A stretch of 64,000 bases of DNA from Natrarchaeobius chitinivorans (lineage in GTDB: Archaea; Halobacteriota; Halobacteria; Halobacteriales; Natrialbaceae). A model generated the notes under the pieces. That model made no database searches and had not been told where the DNA came from. It saw only the letters and a list, made by a program, of their open reading frames with translations. A program made the position numbers and the translations under genes. Location: positions 248,001 to 312,000 of the forward strand of contig NZ_REGA01000001.1 in NCBI RefSeq assembly GCF_003841505.1, written 5' to 3'. Of the stretch, positions 35,566 to 43,432 are shown one piece after another. How positions within the stretch are numbered: position 1 is the stretch's first letter; each line of letters opens with the position of its first letter.

Positions 35566-36699
35566 ATGGGGTCCCTTCTGATCTACGGCGCGTACGGCTA
35601 CACCGGCAGGTTAGTCGTCCGAGAAGCCATACGCCGCGGGATCACGCCGGTTGTCGCCGGTCGGAACGAGAAGAAGGTGACGCGACAGGCCGACGGACTC
35701 GGCCTCGACGGGAAGGCCTTCGATCTGAAATCGCCCGATCTCCGTTCTCACGTCGAACGTTTCGACGCGGTTTTGAACTGTGCGGGGCCGTTCGTCGATA
35801 CGGTCGATCCGATCGTCGAAGCCTGCCTCGAGACGGGAACGGACTATCTCGACGTTACCGGTGAGGTTCCCGTGTTCGAACGACTCCGGCAACGCGACGG
35901 GGATGCCAGAACCGCCGGAATCACGCTGTTACCGGGCGTCGGATTCGACGTCGTCCCGACGGACTGTCTGGCGGCATTTCTTCGCGAACAGCTCCCCTCG
36001 AGTGACCGTCTCACACTGGGCATCAAGGCAGAAGGCCTGCCTTCGCGTGGAACCGCACGAACGCTGCTCGAACTCGCCGGTGACGGCGGGGTCGTGCGTC
36101 GAAACGGACGACTCGTCAACGTTCCGGCGGCGTTTCGAAGCCGTGAAATCGACTTCGGTCACGGCCCCGAACACGCCGTGACGATTCCGCTCGGAGACGT
36201 CGTCACCGCAGCGTGGAACACCGATCTCGAGTCGGTCGAGGTGTACGCCGCGATGCATCCGCTGGCGGCCAGGGCGCTGTCGGCTGCCGACTCGCTTGCC
36301 GGGTTGCTCGCGATCCCGCCAATCGAGACCGCAGCGAAGCGTCTGATCGACATCGCCATCGACGGACCCGGTGAACGACGACGCAGTGAGGATCGGATCG
36401 TCGTCTGGGGCGAAGTGGTCGACGAGTCGGCAGCCGACGGCGGCCGACGAGCGAGCGCTCGACTGGAGACGCCGAACGTGTACGACCTCACTGCCGAAAC
36501 CGCGGCTGCGGCGGCCGAACGCGTCCTCGAGGGGCGAAACCGAACCGATCGGGAACGCATCCCGCCGGGATTTCAGACGCCCGCCGCCGCGTTCGGCCCC
36601 GACTTCGTCCTCGAGTTCGACGGGGTCGACCGGGAACTCCTCGAGGGGTTCGACGAGGGCAGCGAACCGGATCGGTCGTCTGGTGACACGGAGCCGTGA
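35566..36699 (+). CDS. Saccharopine dehydrogenase-like NAD(P)-binding protein
   Basis: 377 aa. The N-terminal Rossmann domain has YGAYGYTGRLVVREAIRRG and VVAGRNEKKV. Then come AVLNCAGPFVDTVDPIVEACLETGTDYLDVTGE and LLPGVGFDVVPTDCLAAFL, all typical of the saccharopine-dehydrogenase/trans-acting enoyl reductase group. The substrate is unknown; lysine metabolism genes are absent nearby. The protein is cytoplasmic with no membrane segment. Confidence 0.9.
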   Translation: MGSLLIYGAYGYTGRLVVREAIRRGITPVVAGRNEKKVTRQADGLGLDGKAFDLKSPDLRSHVERFDAVLNCAGPFVDTVDPIVEACLETGTDYLDVTGEVPVFERLRQRDGDARTAGITLLPGVGFDVVPTDCLAAFLREQLPSSDRLTLGIKAEGLPSRGTARTLLELAGDGGVVRRNGRLVNVPAAFRSREIDFGHGPEHAVTIPLGDVVTAAWNTDLESVEVYAAMHPLAARALSAADSLAGLLAIPPIETAAKRLIDIAIDGPGERRRSEDRIVVWGEVVDESAADGGRRASARLETPNVYDLTAETAAAAAERVLEGRNRTDRERIPPGFQTPAAAFGPDFVLEFDGVDRELLEGFDEGSEPDRSSGDTEP

Positions 36700-36793
36700 C
36701 CGCCACTCCAAGACGCCGGCGGATTGGAGTAACCACTGAACGTCAGTTCACACCCGATAGCCGATCCGTCTGGCGATCGGTGTGTAACTCGTT

Positions 36794-36879
36794 TCATACG
36801 GTTTATTGTAAGTCATTGCCGGCGCACCCGCCGCCCGGGTCGCGGGTGCGCCGGTACACAGGTACAGTAATCCGTATCA
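36794..36879. repeat. 80-bp hairpin element, copy 7 (at MATE stop codon)
   Basis: The core at 36797-36876 (80 bp) starts TACGGTTTATTGTAAGTC and ends GTACAGTAATCCGTA. It is flanked by TCA at 36794-36796 and 36877-36879. The right one is the TGA stop of the MATE gene on the minus strand. The central stem is the GCGCACCCGC type. Confidence 0.9.
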
Positions 36880-38370
36880 GTTGTCACTGTATCCGTCCTC
36901 GCTCGTCCGGTCACCGTCGGGTGTACTTTCCCGCTCGTCCATCATGTCCCGCGTTCGTTCGATCCACGCGCCACGGTGGAACCCGACCGCGACGTAAATC
37001 GTCGCCCACAGGTAGTAGACGACGATCGACGCGTACACCGCCGGGACGCCGTACCCGGCCCGGACGCCGACCACGTACGAGACGCCGAGCATCCCGACGA
37101 ACATCCCGGTAACCCGACCGACGAGGGGCGTCCGGGTGTCGCTGCCACTGGTGAGTGCACCCGCGAGAACCACGTACAGGGCGGTAAACGGCGCGGCAAC
37201 GGCGTACGCTCGAGCGAACCCGCCGGCGTAACGTAGCGTCTCGGGATCGTCGGTGAAGAAGGTGACGAGCCACTCGGCACCGACGAAGAGAACGGCGCCG
37301 AGCGACCCGACCGTTAGAAGTCCGAGACCGGCCGCAGCCCAGCCGTTGTACCGCGCTCCACCGGGGTCGCCGTCACCGAGGGCCTGGCCGACGACGATGC
37401 TCGTCCCGGTTCGATACCCCCGGGACAGCGGCGCGGTGATCTGCTGGTAGACGCGCCGACCGATCTGGTAGGCGGCGTTAACCTCCGTTCCGAAAAGCAG
37501 GAGTATCGCGTTGAACGGAAACTCCATGACAAATGTCAACATTCCCTCGAGAATTCGCGGGGCGCTGATCGCGAGCAGCTGTTTCGTGATCGTCCACTGA
37601 TGTGGACGGGCGAAATCGACCGGAGTGTACGGGCTCCGAATGGCCGCCACGAGTGCGAGCGCGGAGAAGACGTTCCCGAACGCCGTCGCGAGTCCGACGC
37701 CGACGATCCCGAACTGGGGGACCGGACCGATCCCGAGGCCGAGGACGATCGTTCCGGCGATGTTGAGCGCGTTCGAGACCGCGTTGACGTACATCGGCGT
37801 CCGCGTGTCTCCCGCCCCCTGGACGGACCGCGAGGCCACGAGCGCGACGTGGCGCGCCGGACTCGTCGCGAAGATTATCGCGAGGTAAATGCCGCCCATT
37901 CGGGCTACCTCCCATTCGGCACCCAGCAGCCGGATCGCGCCCTGGCCGAAGACCAGCCCGAAGAGGACGAACGGTATCCCCGCGAGCGCACCGAGTATCA
38001 CTGCCTGCGTGATCGCCTCGTTGCGGTTCGCGGTCTCCCCGCTTCCGGTGTCCTGACTCGAGAGCGCGATGACGCCGCTGCCAAGTCCGAGTCCGATACG
38101 CAGTGGCAGTCGGGCGTACAGATCGGCCAACCCGACCGCGGCGACCGCCGCGGGGGAAAACAGCCCGGTGACGGCGACATCCGTCGTCCGCATCAACGTC
38201 CGGAGTATCTGCTCGACCATCACCGGCCAGGAGAGGCCAAAGATCCGCCGCCAGACGCGTACGACCCGTCGTCGTCCTCCGGAGAGCACGGGCCGAAATC
38301 CCACACCTCGGCGCTTGAAGCTGTTGAAGCCGGAAGCCGCGACGAACTGGCTTCGGAATCGAATTGACAC
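36877..38370 (-). CDS. MATE family efflux transporter (second, divergent copy)
   Basis: 497 aa with a GTG start. The true start may lie up to 30 codons further in, because the first 40 residues are basic and not membrane-like. About twelve membrane helices. Motifs include FGLSWPVMVEQILRTLMRTTDVAVTGLF, SSQDTGSGETANRNEA and VASRSVQGAGDTRTPMYVNAVSNALNI. The C-terminus is short and acidic. It differs clearly from the MATE at 25759, so this is not a recent duplication. Its stop codon is the flank of a hairpin element. Confidence 0.93.
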   Translation of the reverse strand: MSIRFRSQFVAASGFNSFKRRGVGFRPVLSGGRRRVVRVWRRIFGLSWPVMVEQILRTLMRTTDVAVTGLFSPAAVAAVGLADLYARLPLRIGLGLGSGVIALSSQDTGSGETANRNEAITQAVILGALAGIPFVLFGLVFGQGAIRLLGAEWEVARMGGIYLAIIFATSPARHVALVASRSVQGAGDTRTPMYVNAVSNALNIAGTIVLGLGIGPVPQFGIVGVGLATAFGNVFSALALVAAIRSPYTPVDFARPHQWTITKQLLAISAPRILEGMLTFVMEFPFNAILLLFGTEVNAAYQIGRRVYQQITAPLSRGYRTGTSIVVGQALGDGDPGGARYNGWAAAGLGLLTVGSLGAVLFVGAEWLVTFFTDDPETLRYAGGFARAYAVAAPFTALYVVLAGALTSGSDTRTPLVGRVTGMFVGMLGVSYVVGVRAGYGVPAVYASIVVYYLWATIYVAVGFHRGAWIERTRDMMDERESTPDGDRTSEDGYSDN

Positions 38371-38641
38371 CGACCGGACCGCCTAACCGCCTTCGAATCC
38401 ACGGAAGACACCGACGGGACCGGCCCGTCAGTCGACGTGATACATAGTACGAGCGCATACTCCCGTCTTTAGACGCGGGAGGAGATCAACTGTCGGTTCG
38501 TGGCGGTTGCGTCACTCGAGGGTCCGACGGCGAAGCGAAACGGAGGAGCAGCGACTGGGTGTGACGTCCTCGGTGCTATCGTTCGAGCGTTTTCGGCTCG
38601 ATTCCGGATCCGATTCCACGAGCAACGCGTCGATTGGACCG
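38371..38641. other. Intergenic region before hairpin copy 8
   Basis: With copy 8 this forms a 379-bp stretch without a gene, between the MATE start and the small zinc-finger gene. It contains a hairpin resembling the end of an IS200/IS605-type element (38460-38481). Nothing else was recognised. Confidence 0.5.
38460..38481. mobile_element. Possible solo end hairpin of an IS200/IS605-type element
   Basis: CTCCCGTC (38460-38467) and GACGCGGGAG (38472-38481) form an imperfect hairpin with a TTTA loop and a CG bulge, followed by GAGATCAAC. This resembles the sub-terminal hairpins of haloarchaeal IS200/IS605/IS1341-type elements. No tnpA or tnpB is nearby, so at most a remnant remains. Confidence 0.4.
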
Positions 38642-38727
38642 TCATGCGGGTTACTGTACGTCATTAGCGGAGTGACCGGGCTCCGTCCCGCGGTCGCTCC
38701 GGTATACAGTTACACCAATCCGTATCA
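38642..38727. repeat. 80-bp hairpin element, copy 8
   Basis: The core at 38645-38724 (80 bp) starts TGCGGGTTACTGTACGTC and ends TTACACCAATCCGTA. It is flanked by TCA at 38642-38644 and 38725-38727. It lies 22 bp downstream of the stop of the zinc-finger gene. The inner arms GTGACCG and CGGTCGC pair through a G-T wobble. Confidence 0.87.
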
Positions 38728-38749
38728 GTCAACGTGTCGACGAAGTCGT

Positions 38750-38914
38750 TCAGCTTTCGTCGTCGATCGGTAGAAACGACGAGTGACCGCACTCACATCC
38801 GTCTTTTCGACCGATCAGGTGTACTGACTCGTCCGGCAGTATCCACGCCGCGTACACCGACCCGCAGTGTTCACACCTCGCGGCCACCTTCGGTCTATCT
38901 TGGTTCTGTTTCAT
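38750..38914 (-). CDS. Small zinc-finger protein
   Basis: 54 aa, MKQNQDRPKVAARCEHCGSVYAAWILPDESVHLIGRKDGCECGHSSFLPIDDES. Four cysteines in two pairs (C14/C17 and C39/C41) can bind one zinc. Small one-domain zinc-finger proteins of this size are abundant in haloarchaea and some affect growth or biofilm formation; the role here is unknown. A 34-codon upstream extension is open but has poor composition. It is too short for many gene finders. Confidence 0.65.
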   Translation of the reverse strand: MKQNQDRPKVAARCEHCGSVYAAWILPDESVHLIGRKDGCECGHSSFLPIDDES

Positions 38915-39127
38915 GGACACACACCCCGTTCCGAAATCCGCAACCGTACTCCAGAAGAGGGGCCGACGAAGGATAGAATCTGCGTCTTCCACAGCCCAAG
39001 TGATTGCGCTTTCCACAGCACACTCCGGCGGGCGTTCGGGAATCCACAGGTTCGACGAGTGATGGATCGCCGTCTCGCTCCGGTGGTTGCCAGACCGGGC
39101 GGTCGACCACCTGGACAGTAAACCGTG

Positions 39128-39213
39128 TGATACGGTTTACTGTACGTTATTTCCCGCGTAACCGACCCCGGGGTCGCGGTTACACCGATAAATCGTTACA
39201 GGAATCCGTATCA
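39128..39213. repeat. 80-bp hairpin element, copy 9 (at Lrp stop codon)
   Basis: The core at 39131-39210 (80 bp) starts TACGGTTTACTGTACGTT and ends TTACAGGAATCCGTA. The right flank TCA (39211-39213) is the TGA stop of the Lrp gene on the minus strand; the left flank is TGA. An extra inverted family end, CAGTAAACCGTG, lies directly before it (39116-39127), and that upstream segment also has pairing arms GGTGGT and ACCACC. Confidence 0.86.
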
Positions 39214-39693
39214 GTCGTCCCCGTTGACGATGTCGTTCCCGAAGTGATCGAACGGCTGGACGTGCATCTTCTTGACGAGGTTGACGGACTGTATCTCGAG
39301 TCCGATGTCGGTGAGGCGTTCGGTCGTTCTGTCGATGGCGTCGGAGTCGACGCCCACTGCCTCCACGTGGACGTTGTCGGTTCCGGTGAGCATCTCGCGG
39401 ACGGTGACGACGCCGTCGATATCTATCGCAGCGTCGACGAAATCGGATCGTTTTCCAACCGGAGCACGACAGATGACCACCATCTGGAGTTGATACTGAG
39501 CCTGTTCGTAGTCCAGTTCTGGATGGTAGCCCCGGATGACACCGCTGTCCTCGAGACGTTCGATCCGGTTCCGAACGGTACTTGAGGAGACGCTCACGCG
39601 CTCGGCCATCTCGGAAGCGGTCACGTCTCTGGCGTTTTTCTGGAGCATGTGCAGGATTCCACGATCCACGTCGTCGAGTTCGACTGACTCCAT
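39211..39693 (-). CDS. Lrp/AsnC family transcriptional regulator
   Basis: 160 aa from MESVELDDVDRGILHMLQKNAR. The N-terminal winged HTH (residues about 5-55, TASEMAERVSVSSSTVRNRIERLEDSGVIRGYHPELDYE) is followed by a RAM-like ligand-binding domain (about 65-145, VVICRAPVGKRSDFVDAAIDIDGVVTVREMLTGTDNVHVEAV). It probably senses an amino acid or related metabolite. It sits 74 bp from the class IV aminotransferase on the same strand, a likely target. Its stop codon is the flank of a hairpin element. Confidence 0.92.
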   Translation of the reverse strand: MESVELDDVDRGILHMLQKNARDVTASEMAERVSVSSSTVRNRIERLEDSGVIRGYHPELDYEQAQYQLQMVVICRAPVGKRSDFVDAAIDIDGVVTVREMLTGTDNVHVEAVGVDSDAIDRTTERLTDIGLEIQSVNLVKKMHVQPFDHFGNDIVNGDD

Positions 39694-39767
39694 CGGCGGC
39701 CCTTGGGTGGTCGTTCGAATATGGGCGGGGCTTTCGAACACCGACGGTTCATACCGATCGTGCAGAC

Positions 39768-40682
39768 CTACGCCGGATCTCCGTCTCCGTAACACCTCGT
39801 TTCGACGCGTTCGTCGTACCGCCTCGAGAGCCTGCCCGTGATGGGACCGCCGCCGACGTCGACCCCGTCGAGCGTCGCAATCGGTCGGATTTCCCAGGTA
39901 CGGTTCGTCAGAAATGCCTCGTCGGCCTCGAGTACGTCCGCGAGGTCGTATTTTCCCTCTCGAACCGGCGTCCCGGTTTCGGCGGCCAACTCGAGGACGA
40001 TATCGCGTGTTATCCCCGGGAGGACGGGGCCGTCGGTCGACGGCGTCCGGAGCGTCCCCTCCCGGACGAAAAACAGGTTACTCGTGGCGCACTCGGCGAC
40101 GGTTCCGTCGACGTCTACCATCAGTGCGGCGTCGGCGACGGCGTCGCGTTCTCCATCGTCCGCCGGGGCCTCGAGTTCGGTCCGCGCCAGTATCCCGTTT
40201 AAATAGTTGTGAGTCTTCGCGCTGGCCGGAACCGCCTCGTCGGGGATTCGTCGCGTCTCGACCGATCGGACGGTCGCCGGTTCGTCCCAGACCGGCGTCC
40301 CGTCGGTCCCGCCTCGAGGGAGCGGCCTGACGTATATCACGACCGTCGGGTCGACGTCCGGGCGAGGCGTCAGCGTTCCCGGCTGTACCCCCCGCGTGAT
40401 CGACAGTCGAACGTACGCGTCGTCGAGATCGTTCGCCGCGAGCGTCTCGTCGATCCGACCTCGGAGGTCGTCCGCGGAGATGCCGTGGTCGAGCGAAAGC
40501 GTCGCACACGTTCGCTCGAGGCGGTCGACGTGGGCCGACCAGTCGAAAATGGTTCCGCCGTACGCTCGCATGGTTTCGAAGGCGGCGTCTCCGTAGCGAA
40601 AGCCCCGGTCGTCGACGCTGACTGTCGCCTCGGCGGCGGGAACGAGGTCGCCGTCGACGTGATAGAGTCGGTCAGCGGTCAC
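39768..40682 (-). CDS. Class IV PLP-dependent aminotransferase (PabC/IlvE family)
   Basis: 304 aa. The start MTADRLYHVDGDLVPAAEATVSVDDRGFRYGDAAFETMRAYGG is typical. The PLP lysine is in ASAKTHNYLNGILARTEL, and the C-terminal GPVLPGITRDIVLELA and EAFLTNRTWEIRPI are family motifs. The family includes branched-chain aminotransferase, D-amino-acid aminotransferase and 4-amino-4-deoxychorismate lyase. The GDAAFETMR form and size favour aminodeoxychorismate lyase, but no pabA or pabB is in the window, so the substrate stays open. Confidence 0.9.
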   Translation of the reverse strand: MTADRLYHVDGDLVPAAEATVSVDDRGFRYGDAAFETMRAYGGTIFDWSAHVDRLERTCATLSLDHGISADDLRGRIDETLAANDLDDAYVRLSITRGVQPGTLTPRPDVDPTVVIYVRPLPRGGTDGTPVWDEPATVRSVETRRIPDEAVPASAKTHNYLNGILARTELEAPADDGERDAVADAALMVDVDGTVAECATSNLFFVREGTLRTPSTDGPVLPGITRDIVLELAAETGTPVREGKYDLADVLEADEAFLTNRTWEIRPIATLDGVDVGGGPITGRLSRRYDERVETRCYGDGDPA

Positions 40683-40813
40683 GGATTCGATCCTCCACGG
40701 ATCCGGCCGTGTTGGCCGGACCGCCAGCGGTTCGTGGCGACTCGAGGCTCACGTCGTATCGTCGATCGGTCACACGACTCGAGTCGGAACCGAATCCTAA
40801 CAGTATTGCGGTT

Positions 40814-41647
40814 TTACAGGTGGATCGTCGACCCCGATCCCGGCGTCTCTCCCTTGTCCAAACCGGTAATCGACCGATAGAATAGCACGGAGAAGACCAG
40901 AAAGAGGCCGCCCGCGACGGTCGTCAACAACGTTCCGACGCTCACGGCGGTGAGCGCAGAACCGAGATCCGGGGCCGGAGCCGGTTGTCCGGCGGTCGCC
41001 GGCGGGAACAGCCAGAGAATCATCCCGCCGTACAGCCCGCCGACTACCCCGCTACCGAAGAGGACGACCAGATAGTAGCCGAACACTTTCAGGACGTTCG
41101 CTCTGACGACGTCGACGCTCCGCTTGATGCTGTCGAACGCGCGGGCATCGTCGATGACGACCGCGTGGCCGAAAAACTGGAAGAGAGCCATCACCGCCAG
41201 ATAGGCGAGGACCCCCACACCGACGATCAGGACGGCAGCGGCGGCCGCAACCGCTCCACCGCCCAGCAAAACGAAGGTCAGGACGCCGAGGAGGAACGCG
41301 ATTCCGATCGCGAATCCGAGTACGATGCTGATCCCGAATACCACCAGGTAGCCGCCGAACGCCGACGCGTAGTACGTCTTTCCGCACTCGAGAAATCGAC
41401 CGACGGAGGTTCGATTTCCGGTCGCAACGTCGTTCGCCATCCCAACGAGTCCGGCGACGAAAAACGGCATCACGAACAGCATGAGGCCGGTGAAACCGAG
41501 AGAGACGACCGACGAAACGATCGGGTCGAGCGTCTGAGTGAACAGTTGGGGTGTCTGGAGGAGCCCGAGAGCGACAATGGGGACGAACAGGATCGGTTGC
41601 TCGAGGAGACGTCCGGGCGTCTGCTTGAGCGAGCGAAGTACAGCCAT
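40814..41647 (-). CDS. Multi-pass membrane protein (DUF7847-like)
   Basis: 277 aa from MAVLRSLKQTPGRLLEQPILFVP. Six or so membrane segments: about residues 20-37, 45-70, 95-120, 122-160, 190-212 and 235-260. It resembles a haloarchaeal family of glycerophosphoryl-phosphodiesterase-like membrane domains of unknown function (FGHAVVIDDARAFDSIKRSVDVVRANVLKVFGYYLVV). It is divergent from the GtrA gene. Frames extending further upstream are not protein-like. Confidence 0.8.
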   Translation of the reverse strand: MAVLRSLKQTPGRLLEQPILFVPIVALGLLQTPQLFTQTLDPIVSSVVSLGFTGLMLFVMPFFVAGLVGMANDVATGNRTSVGRFLECGKTYYASAFGGYLVVFGISIVLGFAIGIAFLLGVLTFVLLGGGAVAAAAAVLIVGVGVLAYLAVMALFQFFGHAVVIDDARAFDSIKRSVDVVRANVLKVFGYYLVVLFGSGVVGGLYGGMILWLFPPATAGQPAPAPDLGSALTAVSVGTLLTTVAGGLFLVFSVLFYRSITGLDKGETPGSGSTIHL

Positions 41648-41798
41648 AGCAACAATTTCGAGAGAACTGATAAATACGCACCGCGTATTCTCCGGCCCGG
41701 AACACGCGGTCGCGAGTTCGCCGTTCGCCGCCGTCGATCCGACCCGGAGGCAGCACGCTTTTGCACGACCGGATGGTTCGTCCCAACGTACGGACACG

Positions 41799-42245
41799 AT
41801 GTTCGATTCCGTCCTCGAGGCCGTCCAGATGCGGACCCGGGCGTTGCTATCGACCGCCCGGTTCACCCAGTTTGCGAGCGTCGGTCTCGTCGGTGCGACG
41901 GTCGACAACGTAGTTCTCGTGTTGCTGGTCGAATTCGCGTCCCTCGAGCCGTTTCTCGCGAAAGTGATCTCGTGGGAGCTATCGATCGTCGTCATCTTCG
42001 TCGTCAACGAGCGATGGACGTTCGCCAGTCACGGACGGAAGGGGGTTCGAGCGCTCGGAAAACGGTTCGTTCGCTCGAACGCGGTTCGATTCGCCGGGTT
42101 TCTGGTCACGCTGTCGGTGTTGACGATTCTGGTGTACGGATTCGACGTCTGGTATCTGGCCGCGAACCTGGTCGGTCTCGTAATCGGCTTTTTCGTCAAC
42201 TACACCTGTGAAAGTCTCTACACCTGGAAGGTACACCGTGACTAG
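41799..42245 (+). CDS. GtrA family membrane protein
   Basis: 148 aa from MFDSVLEAVQMRTRALLSTARFTQFASVGLVGATVDNVVLVLLVE. Four membrane helices with the family motifs RFTQFASVGLVGATVDN, FVVNERWTF and VNYTCESLYTWKVHR. GtrA proteins are thought to help move lipid-linked sugars across the membrane. No glycosyltransferase is adjacent; the sugar nucleotidyltransferase at 33.4 kb is the nearest related gene. It ends 66 bp before the initiator tRNA gene. Confidence 0.9.
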   Translation: MFDSVLEAVQMRTRALLSTARFTQFASVGLVGATVDNVVLVLLVEFASLEPFLAKVISWELSIVVIFVVNERWTFASHGRKGVRALGKRFVRSNAVRFAGFLVTLSVLTILVYGFDVWYLAANLVGLVIGFFVNYTCESLYTWKVHRD

Positions 42246-42311
42246 CGGGACGAACCCCCACACTGTACCCGAATCACAACCCTTAACTAGTGTACTCGGT
42301 TACGAGAAAGT

Positions 42312-42386
42312 AGCGGGATGGGATAGCCAGGAGATTCCGGCGGGCTCATAACCCGCAGACCGGTAGTTCAAATCTACCTCCCGCTA
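42312..42386 (+). tRNA. Initiator tRNA-Met (CAT)
   Basis: 75 nt without an intron. The acceptor stem AGCGGGA/TCCCGCT has discriminator A. The anticodon stem-loop is GCGGG-CTCATAA-CCCGC, giving anticodon CAT. The T arm is CGGTAGTTCAAATCTACC. Three consecutive G-C pairs next to the anticodon loop and the A1-T72 pair are the marks of an initiator tRNA. CCA is not encoded. Several copies of its 3' end follow downstream. Confidence 0.95.
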
Positions 42387-42783
42387 CTTTTCACGGATTC
42401 AATACGATCGAGGAGCGTAGCGACGAGTGAGTCCAGAATCCGTGAAAAAGGACGGTGGTAGATTTGAATCAGGGAGCAACTCGTTGAGACCGTGGTTCAA
42501 ATCTACCTCCCGCTATACTTTTGCCGCGAGCAAGCTCGCGAGCGGCGAGTATAGCACGGTGGTGGATTTGAACGAGAGAAGACCGCGAGCGGTCTTCGCG
42601 TTGTTCAAATCTACCTCCCACTCCATTTCGACGCGAACTACTCGAGGAGCGAAGCGACGAGTGCGTGAGCGTCGAAAATACGACGAGTTGATTCGAACGA
42701 TACCGAGGTTCTGCGCGCAGCGCAGGTTCTCGGGAGTTGTTCAAATCTACCTCCCACTCCATTTCGACGCGAACTACTCGAGG
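42387..42783. repeat. Array of tRNA-Met 3'-end copies and hairpins
   Basis: Forward copies of the T-arm/acceptor end (TTCAAATCTACCTCCC) occur at 42496, 42604 and 42740. Inverted copies occur at 42457-42468 (GGTAGATTTGAA) and 42559-42570 (GGTGGATTTGAA), with a weaker one near 42689. The segments between them are themselves hairpins, for example TTTTCACGGATTC/GAATCCGTGAAAA. A perfect 47-bp direct repeat lies at 42601-42647 and 42737-42783. No integrase gene is present. Confidence 0.85.
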
Positions 42784-42791
42784 CCGGCTCG

Positions 42792-42873
42792 TACGAACTA
42801 TTCCAAGTCGTTGCCGGTGGGACCGCGGACGGATCGCTGTCCCGCCGGTAGATCGTTACAGTAGACCGGATCA
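42792..42873. repeat. Degenerate hairpin element, copy 11 (at a stop codon)
   Basis: A 79-bp core (42792-42870) starts TACGAACTATTCCAAGTCG and ends GTTACAGTAGACCGGA. The right flank TCA (42871-42873) is the TGA stop of the gene at 42871-43392; the left flank is TCG. The inner arms CCGGTGGGAC and GTCCCGCCGG pair with one mismatch. Confidence 0.6.
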
Positions 42874-43392
42874 CTCGCGGATTTCGATCGTCGTTCGGTC
42901 GGTCAATCCCCGGGCGTCTTCCCGGCTGACGCCTGCGCTGACGGTGTAGTGACCGGGGCCGACCCCTTCCCACTCCGTCTCGCTGATCCGGAGACGCTGG
43001 GACCAGGTACGGCGAAAGCGCTTGCGTTCGTTGCGGGCGAACGAAAACGTCGACGGGCGATCGGGGACGCCTCGAGAAACGCAGGACGCGGCCGCGAATC
43101 CGTCGACGGACCACGTCCAGACGTTCGGCGAATCGGTTCGCAGACGGATCGGAAACGGCAGTCGGTTGTGGAACTCGACGGTGAGACGAACGGGTTCCTC
43201 GAGCGCGTAGACGTCGCGGTCGGTCGTGACGGAGACGGAGATTGCCCGGTTTCGAAGCGCCGACGGCACGAACGCGTGGCTGAACGCGTCCCAGTCGATC
43301 GTCCGCGGACTCCGCTCGTCCCCGTTCGTCGACGGGACGAACGGCTCGTCAGCGGAGCGCTCGAGCGCCCGCGATTCGTAGATCCGCCGCAT
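42871..43392 (-). CDS. Protein of unknown function with an Ig-like beta domain
   Basis: 173 aa from MRRIYESRALERSADEPFVPS; an ATG 27 codons upstream overlaps the ABC-transporter gene and is less likely. The region about residues 50-170 (ISVSVTTDRDVYALEEPVRLTVEFHNRLPFPIRLRTDSPNVWTWSVDG...GPGHYTVSAGVS) looks like an immunoglobulin-type beta sandwich, similar in style to haloarchaeal DUF7974-like proteins. No signal peptide is seen. It lies 40 bp downstream of the dipeptide transporter genes and could be the last gene of that operon. Confidence 0.7.
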   Translation of the reverse strand: MRRIYESRALERSADEPFVPSTNGDERSPRTIDWDAFSHAFVPSALRNRAISVSVTTDRDVYALEEPVRLTVEFHNRLPFPIRLRTDSPNVWTWSVDGFAAASCVSRGVPDRPSTFSFARNERKRFRRTWSQRLRISETEWEGVGPGHYTVSAGVSREDARGLTDRTTIEIRE

Positions 43393-43432
43393 CGAGCGGA
43401 GTCTCGACGGGCCAGACGGAAAGCGACTCCGA

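Noticed and set aside
42427-42864. Open frame across the tRNA-Met repeat array
   Set aside because: It only reads through repeated tRNA-end copies and hairpins, has no start signal and no protein-like composition.
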